From positions 1-64,000 of the forward strand of contig NZ_JYII01000021.1 in assembly GCF_000948415.1 (NCBI RefSeq): a stretch of 64,000 bases of DNA, written 5' to 3'. Source of the stretch: Thalassospira sp. HJ. Its GTDB lineage: Bacteria; Pseudomonadota; Alphaproteobacteria; Rhodospirillales; Thalassospiraceae. Of this stretch, positions 42,959 to 52,434 are shown piece by piece. Both the position numbers and the translations under genes were made by a program. Position 1 is the first letter of the stretch. The number at the start of each line of letters is the position of its first letter. A model generated the notes under the pieces. It was not told where the DNA came from. It searched no databases and was given only the letters and a program-made list of their open reading frames with translations.

Positions 42959-44368
42959 TCAGGCGGTGTGGAGTTTCCGGACATTGTCGCCGGTTTTGGC
43001 CGGCAGATAGACCGTAAAGACCGATCCGACACCCTGTTCGCTTTCGATCTGCATGGTGCCCCGGTGGCGTTGCACCAGATGTTTGACGATCGCCAAGCCA
43101 AGGCCGGTACCGCCAACCGCGCGCGAACGGGCAGTGTCGACGCGATAGAAACGCTCCGTCAGACGCGGCAAGTGTTCGCGGGCGATGCCATCGGAATGAT
43201 CGCGGATGGCAACGGCCATGATGCGGTCATGGCGGAAACGGGCTAGTGCACCCGGCGGGTTTTTGGCCAGGCTGATCGAGACTTCGACATCGGTGTTGGC
43301 GTGGCCGTATTTGATGGCGTTTTCGACCAGATTGACAAAGACCTGGGTGAGTTCCTTTTCCTCGCCAACCATTTCGGTGTCATCAAGTGTGCTGGTGACG
43401 CGGATATTCATGCCCTTGTCCTGCGCCTTCATGGCAAGGCTTTGGGCGACCTTGCCAATGATCTTGCCGACATCGCAGTCTTCAGAAGGCGGGGTATGTT
43501 CATTCAGCTCAATCCGGGCAAGCGACAGCAGATCTTCGATCAGATGCTGCATGCGCTGGGCCTGATCGCGCATGACCGGCAGGAACTGGTTGAGCGCATC
43601 CGGATCGTCCTTGGCCGGGCCTTCCAGCGTTTCGATAAAGCCAAGCAGGACCGAAAGCGGGGTACGGAGTTCATGCCCGGCATCGGTTGCGAAGTCTGCG
43701 CGCATCTGCTCAAGCTTGCGAAGCTCGGTCAGGTCGGAAAATGTCAGAACATAGTTCCGATCCCCGGTCGCGGCTGGCAGGCGCGCGGTCAGCACGTCAA
43801 AGTGACGGTGCGCGTCAGATGCCAGAACAAATTCCGCATGCTTCATGGTTTCGCGTTCATTGGCGACATCATCAAAGGCATCAAGCAGGATCGGATCGCG
43901 AATAAAGCGCGTCAGGTCACGACCGGTTTCAAGGTTGTGAAACAGTCCCTTGGCCGCCCGGTTAAAGCCGGTGACGACACGCTGGCGATTGACCATCACC
44001 ACCGGGTTGGGCAGGTGATCAAGGATTTCGGCATCGGTGCTGGTCTGGGCTTCGAGAAGGGCGATGCGATCGCGGAAGGCCGCGGCAATCTGGGTATAAA
44101 GCGATGAAAGTTCGGACGCGGCCGCAAAACTGATGTGCTGCGGCGGGGTGCCCTTATAGCGGTCGCGCAGGTCGGTGGCATAGCGGGCCACGCGGCGCAG
44201 ATCGCCAAAATAGATGCGCAACATCGCCACCACGCCAAGCCAGGACAGCAGTGCCGACAGGATCGCCGTTCCCACGCCGAGCTGCCCCATCGACGCAAGG
44301 ACGATGAAGACGATGCCGACTGGAAAGGCAATGGCCAAAGCCGTAAGTATCAATTGGCGGAAACCCAA
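42959..44368 (-). CDS. phoR: PhoR-type phosphate-regulon sensor kinase
   Basis: The 469-residue kinase has two N-terminal membrane helices (about 8-28 and 33-52), a PAS-like region (about 110-210), the phosphoacceptor H232 in DAGHELRTPL and an HATPase domain ending TGLGLAIVKHLVQRHRGTM, in the arrangement of PhoR. PhoR phosphorylates PhoB when phosphate is scarce and usually lies by phoB and pst genes; here it stands alone, so the name is inferred from architecture. A Pho-box-like sequence lies about 90 bases upstream of the start, consistent with autoregulation. Confidence 0.8.
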   Translation of the reverse strand: MGFRQLILTALAIAFPVGIVFIVLASMGQLGVGTAILSALLSWLGVVAMLRIYFGDLRRVARYATDLRDRYKGTPPQHISFAAASELSSLYTQIAAAFRDRIALLEAQTSTDAEILDHLPNPVVMVNRQRVVTGFNRAAKGLFHNLETGRDLTRFIRDPILLDAFDDVANERETMKHAEFVLASDAHRHFDVLTARLPAATGDRNYVLTFSDLTELRKLEQMRADFATDAGHELRTPLSVLLGFIETLEGPAKDDPDALNQFLPVMRDQAQRMQHLIEDLLSLARIELNEHTPPSEDCDVGKIIGKVAQSLAMKAQDKGMNIRVTSTLDDTEMVGEEKELTQVFVNLVENAIKYGHANTDVEVSISLAKNPPGALARFRHDRIMAVAIRDHSDGIAREHLPRLTERFYRVDTARSRAVGGTGLGLAIVKHLVQRHRGTMQIESEQGVGSVFTVYLPAKTGDNVRKLHTA

Positions 44369-44458
44369 TTAACGCTCCTGTTTAAACGAGGTGGTGGGGG
44401 TTTATCACGCGTGTTGTAAAAAGTGGACCTAAAATGGTTATGCGCCGGTAAAGATCAA

Positions 44459-44476
44459 ATAAAAGTTTGATGACAG
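44459..44476 (-). promoter_or_regulatory. Pho-box-like sequence upstream of phoR
   Basis: On the minus strand CTGTCAT-CAAA-CTTTTAT matches the direct-repeat Pho box (CTGTCAT-N4-CTGTCAT) with all seven bases in the first half and five of seven in the second. It is about 91 bases upstream of the phoR start codon. Confidence 0.45.
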
Positions 44477-44586
44477 TTTTCTAAGCCCTGAAGTGATTGA
44501 AAATATCTGTCGGGTGCGTGGTGAACCCGCCATCTGCAGCGATGTAATCGGGCAGATGTGTCATGTGGGGAGCGGATCGGACTCCG

Positions 44587-44624
44587 CCAAGCGGCAGGCC
44601 ATTGGTTAACGGCCCGCCGCTTGG
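44587..44624. repeat. Interrupted hairpin in the phoR-rutE gap
   Basis: CCAAGCGG-CA-GGCC pairs with GGCC-CG-CCGCTTGG around a 10-base loop. It lies between the nitroreductase gene and phoR. Read on the minus strand it lies 30 bases past the nitroreductase stop and probably stabilises or ends that transcript, though no T-tract follows. Confidence 0.5.
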
Positions 44625-44653
44625 GGATATTGTTCGGTACTTTACACCCGTGA

Positions 44654-45235
44654 TCAGATGATCTCGGCACCCTGATCGAAGCTCAGACGTGGCTGACGCG
44701 GGAAAAGCTTGCTGCCATCGCCATAGCCGATATTAAGCAGGAAGTTGCTTTTGTACGTGGTGCCGGCAAAGAATTCGGCATCGACCTTTGCGTTGTCAAA
44801 GCCCGACATCGCGCCGCTATCAAGGCCAAGGGCGCGCAGGGCGAGGATGAAATAGCCTGCCTGCAAGGTGCCATTGCGAAACGCGGTGGTTTTGATCGCC
44901 TCTTCCTTGCCGACAAACCAGGAACGGGCATCGGTATGGGGGAACAGATCGGGCAGTTTTTCGTAGAATTCCATGTCATGGGCGATGATCGCCGTCACCG
45001 GTGCGGTCATTGTTTTTTCGACATTGCCCGGTGCAAGGCAGGGTTTAAGCCGTTCGCGCGCAGCATCGGTGGTGACAAAGGTCACGCGCATCGGTTCGCA
45101 GTTCGCACTGGTCGGTGCCAGAACCGTCAGGTCCCAGGCCTGTTTGAGCAGAGCCGGATCAACCGGTTTGTCCTGCCAGACATTGTGGGTACGGCTATTA
45201 CGGAACAGAAGGTCAAGTCCATCGGAATTAAGCAT
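44654..45235 (-). CDS. RutE/HadB-like nitroreductase family protein
   Basis: The 193-residue flavoprotein is close to RutE (malonic semialdehyde reductase of the pyrimidine-degrading Rut pathway) and Had[44 protein letters not shown] at the N-terminus and [15 protein letters not shown] near residue 135. The other rut genes are not in the window, so a stand-alone quinone or aldehyde reductase role is possible. A palindrome at 45265-45282 sits just before its start and may be an operator. Confidence 0.85.
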   Translation of the reverse strand: MLNSDGLDLLFRNSRTHNVWQDKPVDPALLKQAWDLTVLAPTSANCEPMRVTFVTTDAARERLKPCLAPGNVEKTMTAPVTAIIAHDMEFYEKLPDLFPHTDARSWFVGKEEAIKTTAFRNGTLQAGYFILALRALGLDSGAMSGFDNAKVDAEFFAGTTYKSNFLLNIGYGDGSKLFPRQPRLSFDQGAEII

Positions 45236-45264
45236 GGGGCCTCTTCAATGAAGGTATTAGTCAG

Positions 45265-45282
45265 ACTATCGATATAGATAGT
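45265..45282. promoter_or_regulatory. Palindrome upstream of the nitroreductase gene
   Basis: ACTATC-GATATA-GATAGT is a perfect dyad of 6-bp arms over a 6-base, nearly palindromic centre. It starts 30 bases upstream of the nitroreductase start codon on the minus strand. Nothing in the window encodes an obvious partner regulator; HxlR and MarR-type factors often bind such sites next to nitroreductases. Confidence 0.6.
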
Positions 45283-45487
45283 TCATCAGTTATGACGCAA
45301 TGCACAATTGGCAAGACCGCATATGAACTGTGGAAAAACAATCAGTTCACTGGTATTTTCGACGTCAAAATGACCCTGCATAACGCTCTGCGTTGGACAG
45401 GGGACGGGTTTTCTACTGGGGGGAGACCCGAGGACGCAAATGGGTTGCGTCCCGGCGTGGGTGGATCGCAAATTACTGGAAACAGAT

Positions 45488-46774
45488 ATGGCAGTTGAGA
45501 CCAAAGGGCACAGCGCGATTTTGACATCGATGCGGGCAAGGCCGTCACGCAGCTTGCAACGCCTTCTTGTGGGTGTCTCTTTCGCGGTTGGACTTACTTT
45601 TGGTGCGACAACCGGCTTTGCCCAGGTGGCTTCGGACCAAGCCCCGGCGACCGAGGATGCTGTTCAGGAAACACCAGCCGCTGCTCCTGCCGCTGATGAA
45701 GTCAAGGCAGAAACCCCCGAAGCCGACGTAGTGGAAACCGAAGCCCCGTCAAGCGAAACCCCGGCGACGGAAGCGACCGAGACAACTGCGCAGGACGCAG
45801 CACCGGTTGATGGGTCTGAGGAAGTGGTTGCGGCTGGTGGGGATGCGACCTCTGCCGTGGTCTTTATGTATCATCGCTTTGGCGAGGGGGAATATCCCTC
45901 CACCAACATCACGATGGAACAGTTTGCCGCCCATGTGAAAGAACTGACAAGCGGCCCCTATACCGTGATGGGTGTGCCCCAGATCGTCAGTACCCTTGCC
46001 GATGGGGCGGGCCTGCCGGATCGTACGATCGGCATTACGGTTGATGATGCTTATCGCTCTGTCTATGAAAAAGCTTGGCCGGTTTTGCGCGAGAACGACC
46101 TGCCCTTCACGGTGTTTGTATCCACCGAACAGCTTGATTCGGGTTATGCCAATTACATGACCTGGGACATGGTGCGTGAATTGTCCAAGGCGGGCGTGAC
46201 CATCGGTGGCCATAGCCAGAACCATGCCCACCTGCCCGATTTTGACATTGATCGCGTCAAGGCGGAGCTTGCCAATTCCGCCGCCCGCTTTGAAGAAGAG
46301 CTCGGCTATGTGCCGGAAATCTTTGCGTACCCGTATGGCGAAGCCAATAACGAGGTGATCGCAGCGGTCAAGGAAGCCGGTTATCGCGCGGCCTTTGGCC
46401 AGCAAAGCGGTGCGATGCATACCAGTTCGGACTTCATGTATCTGCCGCGCTTTGCACTCAATGAGCATTATGGTGCTATGGATCGCTTTAATCTGGCGGC
46501 CAATTCCCTGCCGCTTGTGGTCAGTGACGTGACGCCGTCTGACTATACCCTGACCCGCAATCCGCCGGCATTTGGCTTTACGCTGGCCGAACCGGCGCCG
46601 TCGATGAATTGTTATCCGTCCGAAGGGACGCCGACCATGTCCCGTCTGGGTGAAGAGCGGGTTGAAATCCGCCTTGATGCCCCGGTTTCAAGCGGTCGCT
46701 GGCGGATCAATTGCACCGCCATGGGATCGGAATCACGCTGGCAATGGTTCGGGATGCTTTACACCGTTCCATAA
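45488..46774 (+). CDS. Exported polysaccharide deacetylase family protein
   Basis: The 428-residue protein has a signal peptide (LQRLLVGVSFAVGLTFGATTGFAQ), then a long linker rich in Ala, Glu, Pro and Thr (about residues 50-125), and a NodB-like deacetylase domain: TVDDAYRSVYEKAWPVL with the metal Asp pair, GGHSQNHAHLPDF with the His ligands, and EIFAYPYGEANNEVI. It probably deacetylates a cell-wall or exopolysaccharide in the periplasm. The C-terminal 100 residues form another beta-rich domain. I chose ATG 45488 with GGAAA upstream; GTG/ATG positions at 45440 and 45530 are alternatives. Confidence 0.85.
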   Translation: MAVETKGHSAILTSMRARPSRSLQRLLVGVSFAVGLTFGATTGFAQVASDQAPATEDAVQETPAAAPAADEVKAETPEADVVETEAPSSETPATEATETTAQDAAPVDGSEEVVAAGGDATSAVVFMYHRFGEGEYPSTNITMEQFAAHVKELTSGPYTVMGVPQIVSTLADGAGLPDRTIGITVDDAYRSVYEKAWPVLRENDLPFTVFVSTEQLDSGYANYMTWDMVRELSKAGVTIGGHSQNHAHLPDFDIDRVKAELANSAARFEEELGYVPEIFAYPYGEANNEVIAAVKEAGYRAAFGQQSGAMHTSSDFMYLPRFALNEHYGAMDRFNLAANSLPLVVSDVTPSDYTLTRNPPAFGFTLAEPAPSMNCYPSEGTPTMSRLGEERVEIRLDAPVSSGRWRINCTAMGSESRWQWFGMLYTVP

Positions 46775-46836
46775 GACAGGACAGGGTTTTGCAAAATCCT
46801 GTGGCTGAACGGAGCCCCTGAAATCGTAATTATATC

Positions 46837-46870
46837 AACGCCATGTCCGGATTTCGGGCGTGGCGTTTTT
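46837..46870 (+). terminator. Terminator of the deacetylase gene
   Basis: A 13-bp stem (AACGCCATGTCCG with CGGGCGTGGCGTT, two G-U pairs) with a 5-base loop is followed by TTT. It lies 63 bases past the stop codon. Confidence 0.75.
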
Positions 46871-46965
46871 CGAAGATTGCGGCGGGCTTCATTGGGTTCT
46901 TGCGCGCGCTTGGGGGACAATGTAGGTTAACCACACTTCTTACCCGTAATTAATTGGTAATCACA

Positions 46966-48192
46966 GTGTCAGGTGCCTTAAATCGAAAGAGTGTCCTTCT
47001 GATCATCTCGGGTGGCATTGCCGCCTATAAGGTGCTTGAGGTGATCCGTCGGTTGCGCGATCGCGGGATTGATATCCGCGCGATCCTGACCAAGGGCGGG
47101 GCAGAATTCGTGACCCCGCTTTCGGTCGCGGCACTGACCGAAAACAAGGTCTATCAGGATCTGTTTTCCCTGACCGATGAAGCCGAAATGGGCCATATCC
47201 GCCTGTCGCGCGAGGCTGACCTTGTTCTGGTTGCACCCGCCAGTGCCGATATTCTGGCCAAAATGGCGACAGGCCAGGCCGGTGATCTGGCGACCACGGC
47301 GTTACTTGCGACCAACAAGCCGGTGATGATTGCGCCGGCGATGAATGTCGAGATGTGGAACCACCCGGCGACACAAGCCAATATCGCAACCCTTGAAAGT
47401 CGTGGCGTGATCCGTGTTGGCCCGTCTGCGGGCGATCTGGCCTGTGGCGAAACCGGATCGGGCCGTTTGGCCGAACCGGCCGAGATCATCGCAAGTGTTG
47501 TTGATTTCCTTGAGGCGCAAGACGCGCCAAAGCCCCTTGCCGGCAAAAAGGCTGTCGTAACCAGCGGTCCGACTCATGAGCCGATTGATCCGGTGCGCTA
47601 TATCGCCAACCGGTCCTCGGGCAAGCAGGGCCACGCCATTGCCGAGGCGCTGGCACAGGCTGGGGCGGATGTGACGCTGGTGACGGGTCCTGTGACCCTG
47701 CCCGATCCGGCCGGTGTCAAGGTGGTGCGCATTGAAACCGCGCGCGAGATGCTCGGTGCCGTGCAGGCAGCTTTGCCAGCCGATATTGCCGTTTGTGCCG
47801 CCGCAGTAGCCGATTGGCGCACAGCCGATGAAGCCGGCCAGAAGCTTAAGAAAGATGGCTCGGGCGTCATCCCGGACCTGAGGCTTTCGGAAAATCCCGA
47901 CATTCTGGCGACCATCTGCAAGGCCGGGGCAACTCGCCCGGGACTTGTCATCGGGTTTGCCGCCGAGACCGAAAATGTCACCGATCATGCGCGGGCAAAA
48001 CGGGCGCGCAAGGGCTGTGACTGGATCCTTGCCAATGATGTGGCACCGGCAACCGGCACCTTTGGTGGCGATGACAACGAGATTTGCCTGATTTCAGGTG
48101 ACGACGAAACAACTGATGAACGTTGGGAACGCCAGAGCAAGACCGGGGTTGCCCGTGCTTTGAGTGCGCGGATCATCAAACATTTTTCCTGA
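46966..48192 (+). CDS. coaBC: Bifunctional phosphopantothenoylcysteine decarboxylase/synthetase
   Basis: CoaBC performs two steps of coenzyme A synthesis: CTP-dependent joining of cysteine to phosphopantothenate, then decarboxylation. The CoaC half has the flavin-binding VLLIISGGIAAYKVLEVIRRL near the start and the PAMNVEMWNHPATQAN substrate motif; the CoaB half has TSGPTHEPIDPVRYIANRSSGKQGHAIAEAL near residue 205 and the AAVADW motif. I favour GTG at 46966 over TTG at 46954; both give the same core. dut follows after 73 bases. Confidence 0.94.
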   Translation: MSGALNRKSVLLIISGGIAAYKVLEVIRRLRDRGIDIRAILTKGGAEFVTPLSVAALTENKVYQDLFSLTDEAEMGHIRLSREADLVLVAPASADILAKMATGQAGDLATTALLATNKPVMIAPAMNVEMWNHPATQANIATLESRGVIRVGPSAGDLACGETGSGRLAEPAEIIASVVDFLEAQDAPKPLAGKKAVVTSGPTHEPIDPVRYIANRSSGKQGHAIAEALAQAGADVTLVTGPVTLPDPAGVKVVRIETAREMLGAVQAALPADIAVCAAAVADWRTADEAGQKLKKDGSGVIPDLRLSENPDILATICKAGATRPGLVIGFAAETENVTDHARAKRARKGCDWILANDVAPATGTFGGDDNEICLISGDDETTDERWERQSKTGVARALSARIIKHFS

Positions 48193-48265
48193 CGGGTCCG
48201 CCCTGACGACAAACATAAGTGCGAAACCGGCAGATGATCCTGCCGGGTAAAGACAAGGATAGAGA

Positions 48266-48730
48266 ATGTCGCTTTTAAGCGTTGATTTGAAACAGCTTCC
48301 CCATGGCGCGGATCTGCCGTTGCCGGAATATGCCACCGCGCAGTCAGCAGCCATGGACTTGCAGGCCGCAATTGACGGGAAGCTCGTTTTGGAGCCGGGC
48401 AAGCGGGCCATGGTTGAAACCGGGATTGCCATTGCCCTGCCCGCAGGCTTTGAGGCGCAGGTGCGTCCGCGTTCAGGCCTTGCGGCAAAGAACGGGATTA
48501 CGGTTTTAAACAGCCCGGGCACGATTGATGCCGATTATCGCGGCGAGATCAAAGTCATCCTGATCAATCATGGTGACGCAGCCTTTGAAATTGAACGCGG
48601 CATGCGCATTGCCCAGCTGGTTGTCGCCCCGGTGACGCAGGTCAGCTGGAATGCCGTAGAAGACTTGGATGAAACCGCGCGCGGTGCAGGTGGTTTCGGT
48701 TCGACTGGAACAGCCAGCCCGGCCAAATAG
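48266..48730 (+). CDS. dut: dUTP diphosphatase
   Basis: Dut hydrolyses dUTP to dUMP and keeps uracil out of DNA. The 154-residue protein has the five trimeric-dUTPase motifs: [55 protein letters not shown] and the C-terminal [10 protein letters not shown]. The gene commonly follows coaBC in proteobacteria. An AGGATAGAG site precedes the ATG. Length is normal. Confidence 0.97.
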   Translation: MSLLSVDLKQLPHGADLPLPEYATAQSAAMDLQAAIDGKLVLEPGKRAMVETGIAIALPAGFEAQVRPRSGLAAKNGITVLNSPGTIDADYRGEIKVILINHGDAAFEIERGMRIAQLVVAPVTQVSWNAVEDLDETARGAGGFGSTGTASPAK

Positions 48731-48824
48731 GCCCAGGGAAACAGTGCTGGTCAATCAGGTTTGACGCTATCTGGTTCTGTCGTCTGGGGGGATGGCAGAA
48801 CCGCAAGGGGAGTTGAGTGAAAAG

Positions 48825-49280
48825 ATGCTAAAGCTTTCTAAGAAGATGCTGTTTGCGATCGAGGCGGTCGTGGACATTGCCTATAACGCGGCGGGTGAGC
48901 CGGTTCAGAGCCGGGACATCACTGCGCGTCAGGGCATTCCGAAACGCTATCTCGAACAGACCCTGCAGCAATTGGTGCGTGCAGACATTCTGGTCGGTGT
49001 GCGTGGTCCGCGCGGTGGATATCGCCTGGCGCGCGAACGCCGTCGCATTACGCTGGCCGACATCGTGTCCGTCATCCGGTCGATGGAAACTTCCGACGAC
49101 CCGATCGAGGATCCGGCAGGATCGCCATTGGGCAAGGAAGTCGTCCGGCCGCTGTGGCGGGAATTGCAAGACGAAATGATGAAGCAGCTTGAAAAGATCA
49201 CGGTCGAAGACCTGTGCAACCGCGCACGGGATGCCGGACTGCGCAGCGGGATTGAAGAGTCCCCGGATTTCATCATTTGA
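48825..49280 (+). CDS. Rrf2 family transcriptional regulator without Fe-S cysteines
   Basis: The 151-residue protein has the Rrf2 winged HTH: LFAIEAVVDIAYNAAGEPVQSRDITARQGIPKRYLEQTLQQLVRADILVGVRGPRGGYRLARERRRITLADIVSVI. IscR/RirA-type members bind an iron-sulfur cluster through three cysteines after this; here the region SDDPIEDPAGSPLGKEVVRPLW has none, and the only Cys is in EDLCNRA. It thus resembles CymR-like members. It lies 203 bases upstream of cysK. I chose ATG 48825, beginning MLKLSKKMLF as in the family, with AAGGGGAG 12 bases upstream; ATG 48792 is an alternative. Confidence 0.88.
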   Translation: MLKLSKKMLFAIEAVVDIAYNAAGEPVQSRDITARQGIPKRYLEQTLQQLVRADILVGVRGPRGGYRLARERRRITLADIVSVIRSMETSDDPIEDPAGSPLGKEVVRPLWRELQDEMMKQLEKITVEDLCNRARDAGLRSGIEESPDFII

Positions 49281-49483
49281 TCTTATCGACCGGCGGCGGT
49301 TTGTTGTATCGTCATTCAACAAGAAACTGCTGCTATTGACGGTAAAACTACAAGTTTATGGAACGTTGCCGGGCACCGGACATGTAAAAAATCCTTCTAT
49401 CCATTTGACCTGGATGAATAGCGAGATAAATACATGTTAAATATGTGCTTGAAGGCAAAAATACAGAAACGTGCGAGGAAAAC

Positions 49484-50434
49484 ATGACTGAGTTTCGCGG
49501 CAAGATTTACGACAGCATCATCGACACCATTGGCGCAACCCCGCTGGTGCGTCTTTCGCGCCTGGCAGAGGCCGAAGGTGTCAAAGCCGACCTGATCGGC
49601 AAGCTTGAATTCTTTAACCCGCTGGCCTCGGTCAAGGACCGTATCGGCCTTGCGATGATCGAAAATGCCGAGAAATCCGGCAAGCTCAAGCCGGGCGCAA
49701 CCCTGGTCGAGCCGACCTCGGGCAATACCGGTATTGCGCTGGCTTTCGTTGCAGCTGCCAAGGGCTACAAGCTGATCCTGACCATGCCCGAAAGCATGTC
49801 GCTGGAACGTCGTAAGATGCTGATGCTTCTGGGCGCGCAGATTGACCTGACCCCGGCGGCCAAGGGCATGAAGGGTGCGGTTGCGCGCGCCGAAGAACTG
49901 GTATCGGAAATTGACGGTGCCATCATGCTTCAGCAGTTCGACAACCCGGCCAACCCGGACGTTCACCGCAACACGACCGCCGAGGAAATCATCAAGGATA
50001 CCGCCGGCAAGGTGGATATCTTTGTTGCTGGTGTCGGTACCGGCGGGACGCTGACGGGTGTTGGTGAAGTGCTTAAAAAGCATAACCCGAACATCCAGAT
50101 CGTCGCGGTCGAGCCGGAAGACAGCCCGGTCATTTCCGGTGGCGCACCGGGCCCGCATAAAATCCAGGGCATTGGTGCCGGCTTCATTCCGGGCAACCTC
50201 AATACAGATGTGATTGACACCGTCATGACCATTGGCAACGAGACCGCCTTTGCCACCGCGCGCAAGCTGGCATCGATCGAAGGCCTGCCGACCGGCATTT
50301 CGTCGGGTGCAGCCGTTGCAGCCGGGGTCGAGCTTGGCCAGAAGCCGGAAAACGAAGGCAAACGGATCGTTGTGATTATCCCGAGCTTTGCCGAACGCTA
50401 TCTTTCGACCCCGTTGTTCGAAGGCCTGCAATAA
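49484..50434 (+). CDS. cysK: Cysteine synthase A
   Basis: CysK makes cysteine from O-acetylserine and sulfide with pyridoxal phosphate. The 316-residue protein has the PLP lysine in [16 protein letters not shown] near residue 40, [12 protein letters not shown] near 70, and the [14 protein letters not shown] phosphate loop near 180. Start ATG at 49484 with GAGGAA 5-10 bases upstream; a longer frame from 49445 is not supported. It follows an Rrf2 regulator gene on the same strand. Confidence 0.96.
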   Translation: MTEFRGKIYDSIIDTIGATPLVRLSRLAEAEGVKADLIGKLEFFNPLASVKDRIGLAMIENAEKSGKLKPGATLVEPTSGNTGIALAFVAAAKGYKLILTMPESMSLERRKMLMLLGAQIDLTPAAKGMKGAVARAEELVSEIDGAIMLQQFDNPANPDVHRNTTAEEIIKDTAGKVDIFVAGVGTGGTLTGVGEVLKKHNPNIQIVAVEPEDSPVISGGAPGPHKIQGIGAGFIPGNLNTDVIDTVMTIGNETAFATARKLASIEGLPTGISSGAAVAAGVELGQKPENEGKRIVVIIPSFAERYLSTPLFEGLQ

Positions 50435-50460
50435 GAATTTCAGCCAAAGCGCTGTTGATC

Positions 50461-50488
50461 AAAGGCCCGGTTTCGACCGGGCCTTTTT
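50461..50488 (+). terminator. Terminator of cysK
   Basis: AAAGGCCCGG pairs with CCGGGCCTTT around a 6-base loop, followed by TTC. It lies 27 bases past the stop codon. Confidence 0.88.
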
Positions 50489-50601
50489 CATATCAATTTT
50501 CGGGTGCCTCTGGATGTTGAAAGACAGGGTCCCAATGTGAAAGGGTCCCAGAGGATAGATTTCCGGTGCACAGGGGAAGAACGGGTTTAGAGATAGCGAC
50601 G

Positions 50602-51603
50602 ATGTATTTGCTTCGCATCGCCTTTGCGATGGTCATCATATTTGGTTTCGATGTCAAAACGGGTCACGCCGACCATGGCGAAGATAGTCTTCGCATCGCG
50701 GTGGCTGACGATGTTCTTGAAGATTACAAACGGTTTCTTGATGGCCGTGATCCCCTTGATATCGAGACGTTTGAAGGCGAATACAGCCGTCGCGATGTTG
50801 TTGAAGTCGTTCTGATCCAGCAGGCCCTGCGTCGCGGCGGGTGGCGTGGCGATATCACCCTGATTGCCGGTGGCGGCTATGTCCGGATGAGGAAATTGCT
50901 TGCCGATGGCGATGCCGATATCACCGGATCGACCACCTGGCTGGATGATATCGAGAAAAAGGCAGGCGAGATTGCGCCATCGCGCGCAATGATCCCCAAG
51001 GGCCGGTTCGAAGCCGGCTTTTACATGCTTGCCGATAATCCCGAGCGATTGAAGATCAGAAATATCCGCGGCCTTCGCCTGTTGCGCGCGGCATCCAATC
51101 GCAACTGGGTGCCCGATTGGCAGGCGCTGGCGCGATTGCGTGTGGCCGATCTGATCAATGTGCCGTCATGGAAATTGATGGTCGAGTTCGTCGCCACTGA
51201 TCGTGCAGACTTCCTGCTGGCACCGTTTCAGCCGGGGCCAGACATGGAGCTTGTCGTTGACGATGTCCGGATGTTGCCGATCCCCGATTACAAGATCGCC
51301 CTTGAAGGCAGCCGCCATTATGCGGTCAGCGGTGTCCAGCATTATAGCGACACCCTTTTGACTGCGATTGATCAGGGGCTTCTGGAGCTTGATCGCATCG
51401 GCCGGGTTGAGCAGGCCTATCGTCAGTCGGGCTTTTTCCACCCCGGGGTCACGGACTGGACCATGATTGGTCTCGACGGGGTCGGACAATCGCATCTGAT
51501 GCCTGAACGGCAGGCGGGCCCGCCTCACATTTACGTGGAAAACCAAATCTTTTCCTTGAGCGATGCCATCCGCAGGCTATATCCAGAAACAACTGCCTTC
51601 TAG
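50602..51603 (+). CDS. Predicted periplasmic substrate-binding-like protein
   Basis: I do not recognise a named family. The 333-residue protein has a signal peptide (MYLLRIAFAMVIIFGF, cleavage near GHA) and a type 2 periplasmic-binding-like layout: SLRIAVADDVLEDYKRFL, then LADGDADITGSTTWLDD near residue 105, and LLAPFQPGP near 215. No permease genes are adjacent. It lies 28 bases upstream of a MoeB-like gene, which may be co-transcribed. I chose ATG 50602 for the signal peptide; the in-frame start at 50566 adds 12 residues. Confidence 0.65.
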   Translation: MYLLRIAFAMVIIFGFDVKTGHADHGEDSLRIAVADDVLEDYKRFLDGRDPLDIETFEGEYSRRDVVEVVLIQQALRRGGWRGDITLIAGGGYVRMRKLLADGDADITGSTTWLDDIEKKAGEIAPSRAMIPKGRFEAGFYMLADNPERLKIRNIRGLRLLRAASNRNWVPDWQALARLRVADLINVPSWKLMVEFVATDRADFLLAPFQPGPDMELVVDDVRMLPIPDYKIALEGSRHYAVSGVQHYSDTLLTAIDQGLLELDRIGRVEQAYRQSGFFHPGVTDWTMIGLDGVGQSHLMPERQAGPPHIYVENQIFSLSDAIRRLYPETTAF

Positions 51604-51630
51604 TCCGGCCTGACAGGATACATAGACCGC

Positions 51631-52434
51631 GTGAGTGATTTCGATTTCAGCGAAAATGAAGTGCAACGTTATGCCCGCCATATCGTCCTTAAGGAGGTTG
51701 GCGGCACGGGGCAGATGAAGCTCAAGCGCGGGCGGGTTCTGATCGTCGGTGCTGGCGGGCTGGGATCGCCGCTTGCGATGTATCTCGCGGCCGCCGGGGT
51801 GGGCACTATCGGGATTGTTGATGCCGACACGGTCGAGCTTTCCAACCTGCAACGCCAGATCGCCCATGGCATGAAGGATATCGGTACCCCCAAGGTCGAC
51901 AGTGCCAGGGCGACGATGACCGATATGAACCCGGAAGTGACGGTTCATGCCCATAATACCCGCCTTGATGCGTCCAATGTCATGGATCTGATTGCCGGGT
52001 ATGACTTGATTGCCGACGGGTCGGATAATTTCGATACGCGGTTTTTGCTTAATGATGCCTGCTATCTTGCTGGCAAGACGCTGGTTTCCGGTGCTGCCCT
52101 TCGTTTTGACGGGCAGGTTTCGACCTTCAAGGCCCATTTGGGCGCCCCCCATCCCTGTTATCGCTGCATCTATCATGCACCGCCGCCCGAAGACGCCATT
52201 CCGTCCTGCGCGCAGGGTGGTGTTCTGGGATCGGTTGTTGGCATGGTCGGCGGTGTTCAGTCGACCGAGGTGCTGAAAGAACTGATGGGCATCGGCGATA
52301 GCCTGTCGGGGCATCTTTTGATCATGGATGCCCTGTCGGCATCCTTCCGCAAGATCAAGGTGCCTCGCGATCCGGGCTGCCCGACCTGTTCAAAAAACGC
52401 CACAATCAAGGACCTTTCAATCCATGAGCACTGA
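51631..52434 (+). CDS. ThiF/MoeB-type adenylyltransferase
   Basis: Such enzymes adenylate the C-terminal Gly of a small sulfur carrier (MoaD or ThiS). The 267-residue protein has the ATP-binding RVLIVGAGGLGSPLAMYLAAAGVGTIGIVDADTVELSNLQRQIAHG near the start, and zinc-binding CxxC pairs in CYRCIYH (near 180) and PGCPTCS (near 250). MoeB and ThiF cannot be separated by sight; the lack of neighbouring mo or thi genes leaves it open. Start is GTG at 51631. It overlaps the DsrE gene. Confidence 0.87.
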   Translation: MSDFDFSENEVQRYARHIVLKEVGGTGQMKLKRGRVLIVGAGGLGSPLAMYLAAAGVGTIGIVDADTVELSNLQRQIAHGMKDIGTPKVDSARATMTDMNPEVTVHAHNTRLDASNVMDLIAGYDLIADGSDNFDTRFLLNDACYLAGKTLVSGAALRFDGQVSTFKAHLGAPHPCYRCIYHAPPPEDAIPSCAQGGVLGSVVGMVGGVQSTEVLKELMGIGDSLSGHLLIMDALSASFRKIKVPRDPGCPTCSKNATIKDLSIHEH

